From positions 434,001 to 498,000 of the forward strand of contig NZ_SPQS01000001.1 of the NCBI RefSeq assembly GCF_004570865.1: 64,000 nt of DNA, given 5' to 3'. Of this stretch, positions 50,662 through 58,963 are shown one piece after another; the stretch's first letter is position 1; each line of letters starts with the position of its first letter. The translations under genes were made by a program, and so were the position numbers. The notes below the pieces were generated by a model that saw only the letters and a list, made by a program, of their open reading frames with translations, did not search any database and was not told the origin of the DNA. The DNA is from Bradyrhizobium frederickii (GTDB lineage: Bacteria > Pseudomonadota > Alphaproteobacteria > Rhizobiales > Xanthobacteraceae).

Positions 50662-51861
50662 ATGACCGTGCATACTGGAAGGCATTTCCTACAGATTCCA
50701 GGACCGACCAACGTGCCCGACCGCGTGCTGCGGGCGATGGACATGCCGACGCTGGATCACCGCGGTCCGGAGTTCGCCGAGCTCGGTTTTGCCGTCCTTG
50801 CCGCAATGCAGCGGGTGTTCCGCACCAAGCAGCCGGTGGTCATCTTTCCGTCGTCCGGCACCGGCGCCTGGGAAGCGGCGATGGTTAATGTGTTCGCGCC
50901 GGGCGACAAGGTGCTGATGTGCGAGACCGGCCAGTTCGCCGTGCTGTGGCGCGGCATCGCCGACAAGTTCAAGCTCGACGTCGACTTCATCCCGAGCGAC
51001 TGGCGCCATGGTGCCGACCTCGCCGAGATCGAGAAGCGCCTGTCCGCGGACAAGCAGCATACGATCAAGGCCGTCTGCGTCGTCCATAACGAGACCTCGA
51101 CCGGCTGCGTGACGCCGCCGCTGGAGGTGCGCAAGCTGCTCGATCGGGTCAAGCATCCGGCCCTCTTGATGGTCGACACCATTTCCGGCCTCGGCTCGAT
51201 GGAATATGAGCACGATGCCTGGGGCATCGACGTCTCGGTTGCCGGCTCTCAGAAGGGCCTGATGCTGCCGCCCGGCCTCGGCTTCAACGCCGTTTCGGAA
51301 AAAGCGCTCGCGGTCGCTAAGGCCAATCCCGGCATGCGCTCCTATTGGGACTGGCAGGAAGTCATCAGCTTCAACAAGCTCGGCACCTTCCCCTATACGC
51401 CCGCCACCAATTTGCTTTACGGCCTGCGCGAAGCGGTCAAGATGCTGGAAGAGGAGGGGCTGGAGAACGTCTGGACCCGCCACCAGCGCCACAGCGCGGC
51501 CACGCGTGCCGCGGTCAAGGTCTGGGGCCTGGAGACGCAGTGCTCCGACCCGGCCGCGCACTCGCCGGCGCTGACCGGCGTGCGCGTGCCTGAGGGCTTT
51601 GACGCCGACGCCTTCCGCAAGGTGGTGCTGGAAAATTTCGACATGTCGCTCGGCACCGGCCTGAACAAGGTCAAGGGCAAGGTGTTCCGCATCGGTCATA
51701 TCGGCCATTTCAACGATCTGATGCTGATGGGCACGCTCGCCGGCGTCGAGATGGGCCTCGATCTCGCAAAAATTCCGCACCGGAGCGGCGGCGTGTTGGC
51801 GGCCATGGACGTCCTGAAGGGGCGCGACGTGGTCCCGATGACCAAGGCTCAGGTGGCCTGA
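50662..51861 (+). CDS. Class V aminotransferase (serine/alanine-glyoxylate aminotransferase-like), copy 2
   Basis: Paralogue of 399 aa of the previous gene, sharing long identical stretches (RVLRAMDMP, PSSGTGAWEAA, QKGxMLPPGLGFNAxSEKALA, FPYTPATNLLYGLREA). The PLP Lys is K198. Chosen start is ATG 50662, preceded by GGGAAGGAC; an earlier in-frame start lacks support. Two copies in a row suggest a duplication followed by divergence, perhaps with different amino donors or acceptors. It ends 27 bases before an enoyl-CoA hydratase gene. Confidence 0.87.
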   Translation: MTVHTGRHFLQIPGPTNVPDRVLRAMDMPTLDHRGPEFAELGFAVLAAMQRVFRTKQPVVIFPSSGTGAWEAAMVNVFAPGDKVLMCETGQFAVLWRGIADKFKLDVDFIPSDWRHGADLAEIEKRLSADKQHTIKAVCVVHNETSTGCVTPPLEVRKLLDRVKHPALLMVDTISGLGSMEYEHDAWGIDVSVAGSQKGLMLPPGLGFNAVSEKALAVAKANPGMRSYWDWQEVISFNKLGTFPYTPATNLLYGLREAVKMLEEEGLENVWTRHQRHSAATRAAVKVWGLETQCSDPAAHSPALTGVRVPEGFDADAFRKVVLENFDMSLGTGLNKVKGKVFRIGHIGHFNDLMLMGTLAGVEMGLDLAKIPHRSGGVLAAMDVLKGRDVVPMTKAQVA

Positions 51862-51888
51862 GAACAACAACACTGAAGTGAGCGCGCG

Positions 51889-52686
51889 ATGAATTTACCT
51901 GCGACCGCCAACGAAGACCTGCTCTACTCCGTCCAGGACGGCATCGCGCGGATCACCTTCAACCGCCCCCAGGCGCGCAACGCCATGACCTTCGCCATGT
52001 ATGACCGCATGGCGGAGATCTGCCTGGAGATCAACGCCGACCGTTCGATCAAGGCGTTGATCCTGACCGGCGCCGGCGACAAGGCGTTCGCCTCCGGCAC
52101 CGACATCTCCCAGTTCCGTGCATTCAAGACCGCGCAGGACGCGCTCGACTACGAGGCCCGCATCGACCGCGTGCTCGGTACGCTCGAGCAGTGCCGCGTG
52201 CCCGTGATCGCCGCCATCGCCGGCGCCTGCACCGGCGGTGGCGCCGGCATTGCCGCCTGCTGCGATCTCCGCATCGGCACCGAGACGACGCGAATGGGCT
52301 TTCCGATTGCGCGCACGCTCGGCAACTGCCTGTCCATGTCCAACATCAGTCGCGTCGTCGCGCTGGTCGGACCCGCCCGCACCAAGGATTTGATCTTCAA
52401 GGCGCGCCTCGTCGAGGCGCAAGAAGCGCTGGCGCTGGGCCTGCTCAACGAGGTCGTGCCCGACGTCGAGACGCTGCAGCGTCGGGCCGACGAGACCGCA
52501 AAGCTCGTTGCCAGCCACGCGCCGCTCACGCTGGAGGCGACCAAGGAAGCCGTGCGCCGCATCCGCCGCACGCTGTCGCGCGAAGAGGGCGAGGACCTGA
52601 TCCTGAAGGCCTATATGAGCGAAGATTTCCGCGAGGGCATGGACGCCTTCCTCAACAAGCGCGCGCCTGTCTGGAAGGGCAGGTAA
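51889..52686 (+). CDS. Enoyl-CoA hydratase/isomerase family protein
   Basis: Crotonase-fold protein of 265 aa with the usual segments: ARITFNRPQARNAMTFAMYD, AGDKAFASGTDISQF (oxyanion 1) and AGACTGGGAGIAACCDLRIG (oxyanion 2). It lies in the same direction after the aminotransferases, 27 bases on, and before a hairpin that may stop transcription. The role may be dehydration/hydration or retro-Claisen cleavage in organic acid metabolism; no substrate is indicated. Confidence 0.86.
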   Translation: MNLPATANEDLLYSVQDGIARITFNRPQARNAMTFAMYDRMAEICLEINADRSIKALILTGAGDKAFASGTDISQFRAFKTAQDALDYEARIDRVLGTLEQCRVPVIAAIAGACTGGGAGIAACCDLRIGTETTRMGFPIARTLGNCLSMSNISRVVALVGPARTKDLIFKARLVEAQEALALGLLNEVVPDVETLQRRADETAKLVASHAPLTLEATKEAVRRIRRTLSREEGEDLILKAYMSEDFREGMDAFLNKRAPVWKGR

Positions 52687-52696
52687 GTCTCATGCG

Positions 52697-52719
52697 CTTT
52701 CGGCTTCGTCAGCCGAAAG
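52697..52719. terminator. 9-bp perfect stem-loop after the hydratase gene
   Basis: CTTTCGGCT and AGCCGAAAG pair perfectly around a 5-base loop (TCGTC), 10 bases after the stop at 52686. No T-run follows. A terminator or attenuator separating the aminotransferase/hydratase genes from the tct genes. Confidence 0.45.
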
Positions 52720-52828
52720 TCATATGGTTCGACTGGCCGGTTTGCTTGAACTCGTCGGTATTAGTCCGCACAATGCAGGGATTAAAGTTTCCGCGCTACA
52801 ACTCAAAAAAACTCAGGGGACGAAACTC

Positions 52829-53815
52829 GTGCGAATTCCAGTGAAAGCCGTGGGCGCTGCAATGGCGCTGTTGTTGAGCGCGCCGGCTGTTGCCGGCTGG
52901 GAGCCGGCCAAGCCGGTCGAGATCGTGGTGGCGGCAGGCGCGGGCGGTGCCTCCGACCAGATGGCGCGGATGATGCAGGCGGCGATCCAGAAGAACAATC
53001 TGATGAAGCAGCCGATCGTCGTCTCGCTCAAGGGCGGCGCCTCGGGTGCGGAAGCGCTGATGTACATGAAGTCCAGCGAGGGCGATCCGAACAAGGTGCT
53101 GATCGCCTATTCGTTGATCTACATGCTGCCGCTTTCGGCGAAGATCCCCTTCAACTGGCGTGAGCTGACCCCGGTTTCGGTGGTCGCGCTCGACCAGTTC
53201 GTGCTGTGGGACAACAGCGCTGGCCCCAAGTCCGTGAAGGAATTCGTCGCGGCCGCGAAGGCCGCGAGCGCGCCGTTCAAGATGGGCGGGACCGGCTCCA
53301 AGCGCGAGGACCACGTGCTCACCGTGTTCCTCGAGCAGAAGACCGGCGCGAAGTTCTCCTATCTGCCCTACAAGTCGGGCGGCGAGGCCGCGACCCAGCT
53401 GGTCGGCAACCACACCGAAGCCAACGTCAACAACCCATCCGAAAATCTCGAAGTCTGGCGCGCCGGCCAGGTGCGTCCGCTCTGCGTGTTCGACAAGGAG
53501 CGCATCTCCTACACCAGCAAGGTGACGGACACCCAGTCCTGGGCCGACATTCCGACCTGCAAGGAGGAGGGCGTCGACGTGCAATATCTGATGCTGCGCG
53601 CGATGTTCCTGCCCGGCAAGGTGACGACCGAGCAGCAGGCGTTCTATGTCGATCTCTTCCACAAGGTGACGCAGACCACGGAATACAAGGAGTACATGGA
53701 GAAGCAGGCGCTGAAGCCGATCTTCCTCACCGGCAAGGACATGGTGCAGTTCCTCGAGGAGGACGACGCGCTCAACAAGTCGCTGATGACCGAAGCCGGT
53801 TTCGTCGCGAAGTAG
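52829..53815 (+). CDS. tctC: Tripartite tricarboxylate transporter substrate-binding protein (TctC family)
   Basis: Periplasmic binding protein of 328 aa (BUG family). The signal peptide ends near AVAG, before WEPAKPVEIVVAAGAGGASDQMARM, the family's start. It would bind an organic acid for the TctAB permease that follows. The start is GTG at 52829 with AGGGGAC upstream; a longer in-frame start is possible. The substrate is unknown (members bind citrate, tartrate, terephthalate, lactate). A 120-base hairpin repeat separates it from tctB. Confidence 0.88.
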   Translation: MRIPVKAVGAAMALLLSAPAVAGWEPAKPVEIVVAAGAGGASDQMARMMQAAIQKNNLMKQPIVVSLKGGASGAEALMYMKSSEGDPNKVLIAYSLIYMLPLSAKIPFNWRELTPVSVVALDQFVLWDNSAGPKSVKEFVAAAKAASAPFKMGGTGSKREDHVLTVFLEQKTGAKFSYLPYKSGGEAATQLVGNHTEANVNNPSENLEVWRAGQVRPLCVFDKERISYTSKVTDTQSWADIPTCKEEGVDVQYLMLRAMFLPGKVTTEQQAFYVDLFHKVTQTTEYKEYMEKQALKPIFLTGKDMVQFLEEDDALNKSLMTEAGFVAK

Positions 53816-53826
53816 CCGAGTCTTTC

Positions 53827-53946
53827 CCCTCTCCCCGTTCTTACGGGGAGAGGGTTGGGTGAGGGGCTCTTTCCGCGAGTCGAGCCCGTGGGGGGGCTCT
53901 CACCCGGCGCTTCGCGCCGACCTCTTCCCGTAAGAACGGGGAGAGG
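53827..53946. repeat. Cruciform repeat inside the tct gene cluster
   Basis: The left 20 bases (53828-53847) and right 20 bases (53927-53946) are perfect inverted repeats. The left end also forms its own 12-bp hairpin (53827-53854, loop TTCT). Inner arms GGGTGAG/CTCACCC add pairing. The arm CCTCTCCCC is shared with the 13546-13570 hairpin, so this is probably a dispersed intergenic element. It lies between tctC and tctB, where it could lower expression of tctBA relative to tctC. Confidence 0.7.
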
Positions 53947-53977
53947 TGAACAATTCCTCGACTTGCATCAGAGCCTC

Positions 53978-54520
53978 ATGTCCCAAACCGATATCGAAAT
54001 CGTCGTCGACGATCCGACCGCGCCTGAAGACGACTCGCCCTCCGTCGTGTCCTCCGGCACGATCGAGATCGTTGTCTGCCTCCTGCTGCTCGCGCTGGCC
54101 GTCACGCTCGGCTACGACAATTGGCGCACCGGCGCGTCCTGGGATTCGACCGGGCCCGAGCCCGGCTATTTCCCATTCTACCTCTCGGCCATCCTCGGCG
54201 GCGGCAGCCTCTATGGCCTGATCGCGGCGCTGGTCGCGCACCGCAAGGCGGCCGAGACCTTCGTCACACACGCGCAGGCGCGCCGCGTGCTGGCGGTGTT
54301 CGTGCCGACGCTGCTGTTCTGCCTGGTGATGCAGTTCCTCGGCCTCTATGTCGCGAGCTTCCTCCTGATCGCGGGCTTCATGCGCTTCGTCGGCAAGATC
54401 GCGCTGTGGAAGTCGCTGCTCACGGCCTTCCTGTTCACGGCGATCATGTTCGTCACCTTCGACATCGCCTTCGATGTCATCATGCCGAAAGGGCCGCTCG
54501 AAGCGGCCTTCGGCCGCTAG
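53978..54520 (+). CDS. tctB: Tripartite tricarboxylate transporter small permease (TctB family)
   Basis: Membrane protein of 180 aa with an acidic N-terminal tail (about 1-28) and four hydrophobic helices (about 30-55, 75-95, 110-140, 150-175). The PGYFPFYLS segment after the first helix is a TctB signature. It forms the permease with TctA, 11 bases downstream. ATG 53978 was chosen because the longer in-frame start runs through the hairpin repeat. Confidence 0.88.
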   Translation: MSQTDIEIVVDDPTAPEDDSPSVVSSGTIEIVVCLLLLALAVTLGYDNWRTGASWDSTGPEPGYFPFYLSAILGGGSLYGLIAALVAHRKAAETFVTHAQARRVLAVFVPTLLFCLVMQFLGLYVASFLLIAGFMRFVGKIALWKSLLTAFLFTAIMFVTFDIAFDVIMPKGPLEAAFGR

Positions 54521-54531
54521 GCGGGCCTGCA

Positions 54532-56034
54532 ATGGAAGCTTTCGGACTCCTGCTTCACGGTTTTGCCGTCCTGCTGACGTGGAAGACGCTCGTTCTGATG
54601 ATGGTCGGGCTGGTGCTCGGGATCTTCGTCGGCGTGCTGCCGGGCCTCGGCGGTCCCAACGGCGTCGCGATCCTGTTGCCGCTCACCTTCACGATGGATC
54701 CGACCTCCGCGATCGTGATGCTGTCCTGCATCTATTGGGGCGCGCTGTTCGGCGGTGCGATCACCTCGATCCTGTTCAACATTCCCGGCGAAGCCTGGTC
54801 CGTCGCGACCACCTTCGACGGCTATCCGATGGCGCAGCAGGGCAGGGCCGCGGAGGCGCTGACCGCGGCGTTCACCTCCTCCTTCATCGGCTCGCTGGTC
54901 GCGGTGCTGCTGATCACCTTCCTTGCGCCGATGATCTCGTCCTTCGCGCTGAAATTCGGTCCGCCCGAGTTCTTCGCGGTATATCTGCTCACCTTCTGCT
55001 CCTTCGTCGGACTGGGACGCGAGGCCAAGCACAAGACGGTCATCTCGATGTCGCTGGGGCTGCTGCTGGCCGGCATCGGCATGGATACCGTCTCGGGCAA
55101 TCTGCGCATGACCTTCGGCTCGCCGGAATTGCTCCGCGGCATCAACTTCCTGGTCGCCGTCATCGGCCTGTTCGGCATCAGCGAGATCCTGCTGACGATG
55201 GAGGAGCGGCTGGCGCTGCGCGGACATGCGGCGAGCATTTCGCTGCGCGTCGTGCTCGGCGTCTGGAAGGACCTGCCGAAATACTGGGTGACGCTGCTGC
55301 GCTCCTCCTTCATCGGCTGCTGGCTTGGCATCACCCCCGGCGGCGCGATCGCGGCCTCCTTCATGGGCTACAACCTTGCCAAGCGTTTCGCCAAGGAGCC
55401 GGAGAGCTTCGGCAAGGGCCGCATCGAGGGCGTGTTCGCGCCGGAGACGGCGGCGCATGCCTCCGGCACCTCGGCGCTGCTGCCGATGCTGGCGCTCGGC
55501 ATTCCCGGTTCGGGCACGGCGGCGATCCTGCTCGGCGGGCTGATGGTGTGGGGGCTCAATCCGGGGCCGCTGCTGTTTGTCGAGCACAAGGACTTCGTCT
55601 GGGGCCTGATCGCTTCGATGTATCTCGGCAACGTCGTCGGCCTCGTGCTGGTGTTGACGACGGTGCCGATCTTCGCCTCGATCCTGCGCGTGCCTTTTGC
55701 GGCGGTGGCGCCGATGATCGTGGTGTCCTGCGCGATCGGCGCCTACGCGATCCAGAACGCGATGTTCGACATCTGGCTGATGCTCGGCTTCGGCGTCGTC
55801 GGCTACGTCTTCAAGAAGATCGGCATTCCGTTGGCGCCGTTCACCCTGGCCCTCGTGCTCGGCAACCGCGCCGAGGATGCCTTTCGCCTCTCGATGATCG
55901 GCTCCGGCGGGACGCTGAAGGTGTTCTGGTCGAACGGACTGGTCGGTTCGATCACGACACTGGCGATCGTGCTGCTGTTCTGGCCCCTGATCGAGGGCTT
56001 GCTCGGCCGTGTCGGCTGGAAGGCATCGAGATAA
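54532..56034 (+). CDS. tctA: Tripartite tricarboxylate transporter large permease (TctA family)
   Basis: Polytopic permease of 500 aa, the channel for the tct importer. It carries the two TctA signatures: GVLPGLGGPNGVAILLPLTF with the following IPGEAWSVATTFDGYPMAQQGRA, and, in the second half, FAPETAAHASGTSALLPMLALGIPGSGTAAIL. About 10-12 membrane helices are expected. The substrate is set by TctC and unknown. It ends before a 173-base gap and an outer-membrane protein gene. Confidence 0.93.
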   Translation: MEAFGLLLHGFAVLLTWKTLVLMMVGLVLGIFVGVLPGLGGPNGVAILLPLTFTMDPTSAIVMLSCIYWGALFGGAITSILFNIPGEAWSVATTFDGYPMAQQGRAAEALTAAFTSSFIGSLVAVLLITFLAPMISSFALKFGPPEFFAVYLLTFCSFVGLGREAKHKTVISMSLGLLLAGIGMDTVSGNLRMTFGSPELLRGINFLVAVIGLFGISEILLTMEERLALRGHAASISLRVVLGVWKDLPKYWVTLLRSSFIGCWLGITPGGAIAASFMGYNLAKRFAKEPESFGKGRIEGVFAPETAAHASGTSALLPMLALGIPGSGTAAILLGGLMVWGLNPGPLLFVEHKDFVWGLIASMYLGNVVGLVLVLTTVPIFASILRVPFAAVAPMIVVSCAIGAYAIQNAMFDIWLMLGFGVVGYVFKKIGIPLAPFTLALVLGNRAEDAFRLSMIGSGGTLKVFWSNGLVGSITTLAIVLLFWPLIEGLLGRVGWKASR

Positions 56035-56207
56035 ACCGGCGGCGCAAGAAAAATCATTTCAATCAATATCTTAGTGTTATTGTGTCGCCGTAGTCCTGTT
56101 GCTGGCGCACAATAGTTGTTTCCAAATGTTGCTCTTGCGCGACAGCCTCGGCGGGGCTTTGCGCTTATGCTGCCCCTAGATTTATTGTTTTTCACGGGGG
56201 CGTTGCA

Positions 56208-57080
56208 ATGAAGCAGGTGGTGATGGGAATTGTGGCGGCATCGCTGGTCGCGAGCAGCGCATTGGCCGCCGATCTGGCATCGAAACCCTACGTGAAGGCC
56301 CCGCCCGTCGTCGATCCGGTCTGGAGTTGGACGGGCTTCTATGCCGGATTGAACGCCGGATACAGCTGGGGCAGGGCGGAGACGACCGTCGCGCCGATCG
56401 CACTGCCGTTCCCGGCCACACAATTCAGCGCGTTTGGCCAGAATGTCGACGGTTGGCTGGCCGGCGGTCAGCTCGGCTACAACTGGCAGGTCGATCCGAA
56501 ATGGGTCGTCGGCCTCGAGGGCGACATTCAGGCGACCGGCGAGCGTTCGTCGCGGACGGTGACCACGACAAGCGCGCGTTACGGCTCGAATATCATCGGC
56601 CTGCCGATCGGCACCGACTTCAATTCCATCGCGACGCTCACCGCAAATCTTTCCTACGACCTGCAGTGGTTCGCGACGTTCCGCGGGCGCGTCGGTATCC
56701 TGTCGGATCCGCAGACTCTCTGGTACGCGACCGGTGGTCTCGCCGTCGGCGAGTTCAAATATTCGTCCGCGACCACGCTTGGAATCCAGGTCTTCGGGCC
56801 GGGTCTCGGCGGCACGACTCCGCTCGGCGGTTTCAGCTTACCAATCGGGGCGGGGGCAACTAGCACCGATACCCGGGTCGGCTGGACGGTGGGCGCGGGC
56901 GTTGAACGCAAGTTCACCCGGAATTGGTCGGCCAAGCTCGAATATCTCTACATGGATTTCGGCAGTAAGACTTACTTCGCGGGCACCGCCAACCAGGCGG
57001 ACGTCAGCTTCCACGATCACGTGCTGCGCGCCGGCTTCAACTATGCGTTCACGCCGACGCCCGTCGTCGCGAAATACTGA
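56208..57080 (+). CDS. Outer-membrane beta-barrel porin (Omp25/31-like)
   Basis: Protein of 290 aa with a signal peptide (cut after about SALA) and an eight-stranded barrel. The start of the mature protein reads DPVWSWTGFYAGLNAGYSWG, the signature of the alphaproteobacterial Omp25/31 family, and the end is GFNYAFTPTPVVAKY. Expressed at the surface as a structural protein or channel. The upstream 173-base gap holds no other gene; its G-rich and T-rich stretches (near 56195) may be its promoter region. Confidence 0.87.
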   Translation: MKQVVMGIVAASLVASSALAADLASKPYVKAPPVVDPVWSWTGFYAGLNAGYSWGRAETTVAPIALPFPATQFSAFGQNVDGWLAGGQLGYNWQVDPKWVVGLEGDIQATGERSSRTVTTTSARYGSNIIGLPIGTDFNSIATLTANLSYDLQWFATFRGRVGILSDPQTLWYATGGLAVGEFKYSSATTLGIQVFGPGLGGTTPLGGFSLPIGAGATSTDTRVGWTVGAGVERKFTRNWSAKLEYLYMDFGSKTYFAGTANQADVSFHDHVLRAGFNYAFTPTPVVAKY

Positions 57081-57146
57081 GCTGTCCAGCACGAACTGCC
57101 TTCGATGCCCGGCTATCCTGCCGGGCATTGTCGTTTCCGGCCTAGC

Positions 57147-58340
57147 TCACACCACCTTCGCGTCCCTGAGCCTGGCAATCTCGTCCGCACTGAGGCCGAA
57201 TTCCTTCAAGACCTCGTCGGTCTGCTCGCCGAATTCCGGCGGCCGCGCCACCATCTTGCTCGGCGTCCGCGACAGCGTCACGGGCTGGCCGACCAGGCGG
57301 ATCTGGCGGCCCTCCTCGTTCGGCACGTCCTGGGCGATGCCGAGATGCTTGACCTGGGCGTCCTCGAACATCTGGTCGATGGCATAGATCGGCCCGCAGG
57401 GCACGCCGGCCTCGTTGAGCTCGCGGACCCAGGTCTCGGTCGACTTCGTCACGGTGCGCTTCTCGATCTCGGCGTTGAGCGCGTCGCGGTTCCTGGAACG
57501 GGCAGGGGCTGTCGCATAGTCGGGATGGGCATAGAGCTCCGGTGCGCCGATCGCCTGCGCGCAGCGCTCCCAAATCCGTCCACCGGTCGTGGCGATGTTG
57601 ATGTACCCGTCCGAGGTCTTGAACACGCCGGTCGGGATGCTGGTCGGGTGGTTGTTGCCGGCCTGCTTGGCAACCTCCTTCTCCATCAGCCAGCGCGCGG
57701 CCTGGAAGTCGAGCATGAAGATCTGGGCCTGCAGCAGCGAGGTCTGCACCCACTGACCCTTGCCGGACACCTCGCGCTCGAGCAGCGCGGTGAGGATGCC
57801 CATGGCGCAAAACAGGCCGGCCGTCAGGTCGGCGACGGGAATGCCGACCCGCATCGGGCCTTGGCCCGGCGCCCCGGTGATCGACATCAGCCCGCCCATG
57901 CCTTGCGCGATCTGATCGAAGCCGGGCCGCTTGTGATAGGGGCCGTCCTGGCCAAAGCCGGAGATGCTGCCATAGACGATGCGCGGATTGATCTTGGCGA
58001 GGCTGTCATAGTCGATGCCGAGCTTCTTCTTCACGTCGGGCCGGAAATTCTCGACCACGACATCGGCCTTGGCGGCGAGGCGCTTGAACACGGCGAGCCC
58101 GCGCTCGTCCTTCAGGTTCAGCGTCATGGCCCGCTTGTTGCGGTGCAGATTCTGGAAGTCGGAACCTTGGCGGGGGCCGCCCGGCTGCTCGCCGCCGCTG
58201 TCCTCGGTCAACGCGTCGATCTTGACGACATTCGCGCCCCAGTCCGCCAGTTGCCGCACGCAGGTCGGCCCGGAACGGACGCGGGTCAGATCGAGCACGG
58301 TGAAGCGCGACAGGGCTTCCGAGGCATGCGGAAAGGGCAT
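57147..58340 (-). CDS. Class III CoA transferase (CaiB/BaiF family)
   Basis: CoA-transferase of 397 aa. The N-terminal CaiB fold has VLDLTRVRSGPTCVRQLADWGANVVKID, followed by GSDFQNLHRNKRAMTLNLK and the catalytic-Asp region with VQTSLLQAQIFMLDFQAARWL. Such enzymes move CoA between carboxylates (formyl/oxalate, carnitine, itaconate). ATG 58340 is preferred over a start 36 bases upstream, since the fold begins directly after it. It is convergent with the porin. Substrate unknown. Confidence 0.88.
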   Translation of the reverse strand: MPFPHASEALSRFTVLDLTRVRSGPTCVRQLADWGANVVKIDALTEDSGGEQPGGPRQGSDFQNLHRNKRAMTLNLKDERGLAVFKRLAAKADVVVENFRPDVKKKLGIDYDSLAKINPRIVYGSISGFGQDGPYHKRPGFDQIAQGMGGLMSITGAPGQGPMRVGIPVADLTAGLFCAMGILTALLEREVSGKGQWVQTSLLQAQIFMLDFQAARWLMEKEVAKQAGNNHPTSIPTGVFKTSDGYINIATTGGRIWERCAQAIGAPELYAHPDYATAPARSRNRDALNAEIEKRTVTKSTETWVRELNEAGVPCGPIYAIDQMFEDAQVKHLGIAQDVPNEEGRQIRLVGQPVTLSRTPSKMVARPPEFGEQTDEVLKEFGLSADEIARLRDAKVV

Positions 58341-58459
58341 CTTGAAAGGCTCCGGGACAGATTGCGGGCCTACCATAGTGCCGAAAGATCACGCCACAAG
58401 TCCGGCCCGACGCCGATCCCGCCTGCCGAAATGCCATGCCTGATGCGGTGCCTGTAAGG

Positions 58460-58762
58460 TCAGCGCGACAGACGCTTCAGCTCGACGCGCGCCTGCGCGG
58501 CCAGGGGATCGTCGGGGTGGCGTGCGATGAAGAGTTCAAGGGCTTCCCGCGTTCCCTTCCGGTGCGCGGCTTCGTATTCCTCTGTCACCGCAACAGCGGG
58601 GTCGCGGGCCATCGGCATGACGGGCGCGCGCACCGCCTTGCCCTTGTCGTCGGCCTTGGCCTTCTCCACCATGACAGGCAGTCCTCCGAAGGGTTGATGG
58701 CTCAGTCCGGCGAGCGCGAGCAGGGCGCCAAACAGACGAGCTTGGAATCGAGGTCGTGTCAT
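58460..58762 (-). CDS. Small exported hypothetical protein
   Basis: Protein of 100 aa, with a short N-terminal hydrophobic stretch (FGALLALAGL) that may be a signal peptide or anchor, and a C-terminal helical, tetratricopeptide-like half (EALELFIARHPDDPLAAQARVELKRL). ATG 58762 chosen over another start 12 bases before. I recognise no family beyond the TPR-like pattern. It is transcribed away from the metalloprotease. Confidence 0.6.
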   Translation of the reverse strand: MTRPRFQARLFGALLALAGLSHQPFGGLPVMVEKAKADDKGKAVRAPVMPMARDPAVAVTEEYEAAHRKGTREALELFIARHPDDPLAAQARVELKRLSR

Positions 58763-58881
58763 GAGACCCTGCAAATTGCGGGTGTTCCGGGAACCGAGAT
58801 TCTTTTTTAGCGGCCCGTTTGACTACGGGTCTTGATGGCTAACATACTCTTATCGAAGGGGCACGGACGCCACTGCCCCAT

Positions 58882-58898
58882 TTAAACCAAACGTTTAA
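58882..58898. promoter_or_regulatory. Inverted repeat before the metalloprotease
   Basis: TTAAAC-CAAAC-GTTTAA, with AAACGTTT itself symmetric, 66 bases upstream of the protease start. Position suits an operator or the promoter region. Unproven. Confidence 0.35.
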
Positions 58899-58963
58899 CT
58901 CTCAGGCTAGAATCATACGCCTTCGCCGCGAATCACGCCCAATGCGTTGCTCTGGAGAGTCAA

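Noticed and set aside
49321..51861. Beta-hydroxyaspartate cycle (BhcA-like aminotransferase)
   Set aside because: The characteristic dehydratase, aldolase and iminosuccinate reductase genes are absent; a generic glyoxylate aminotransferase is the simpler reading.
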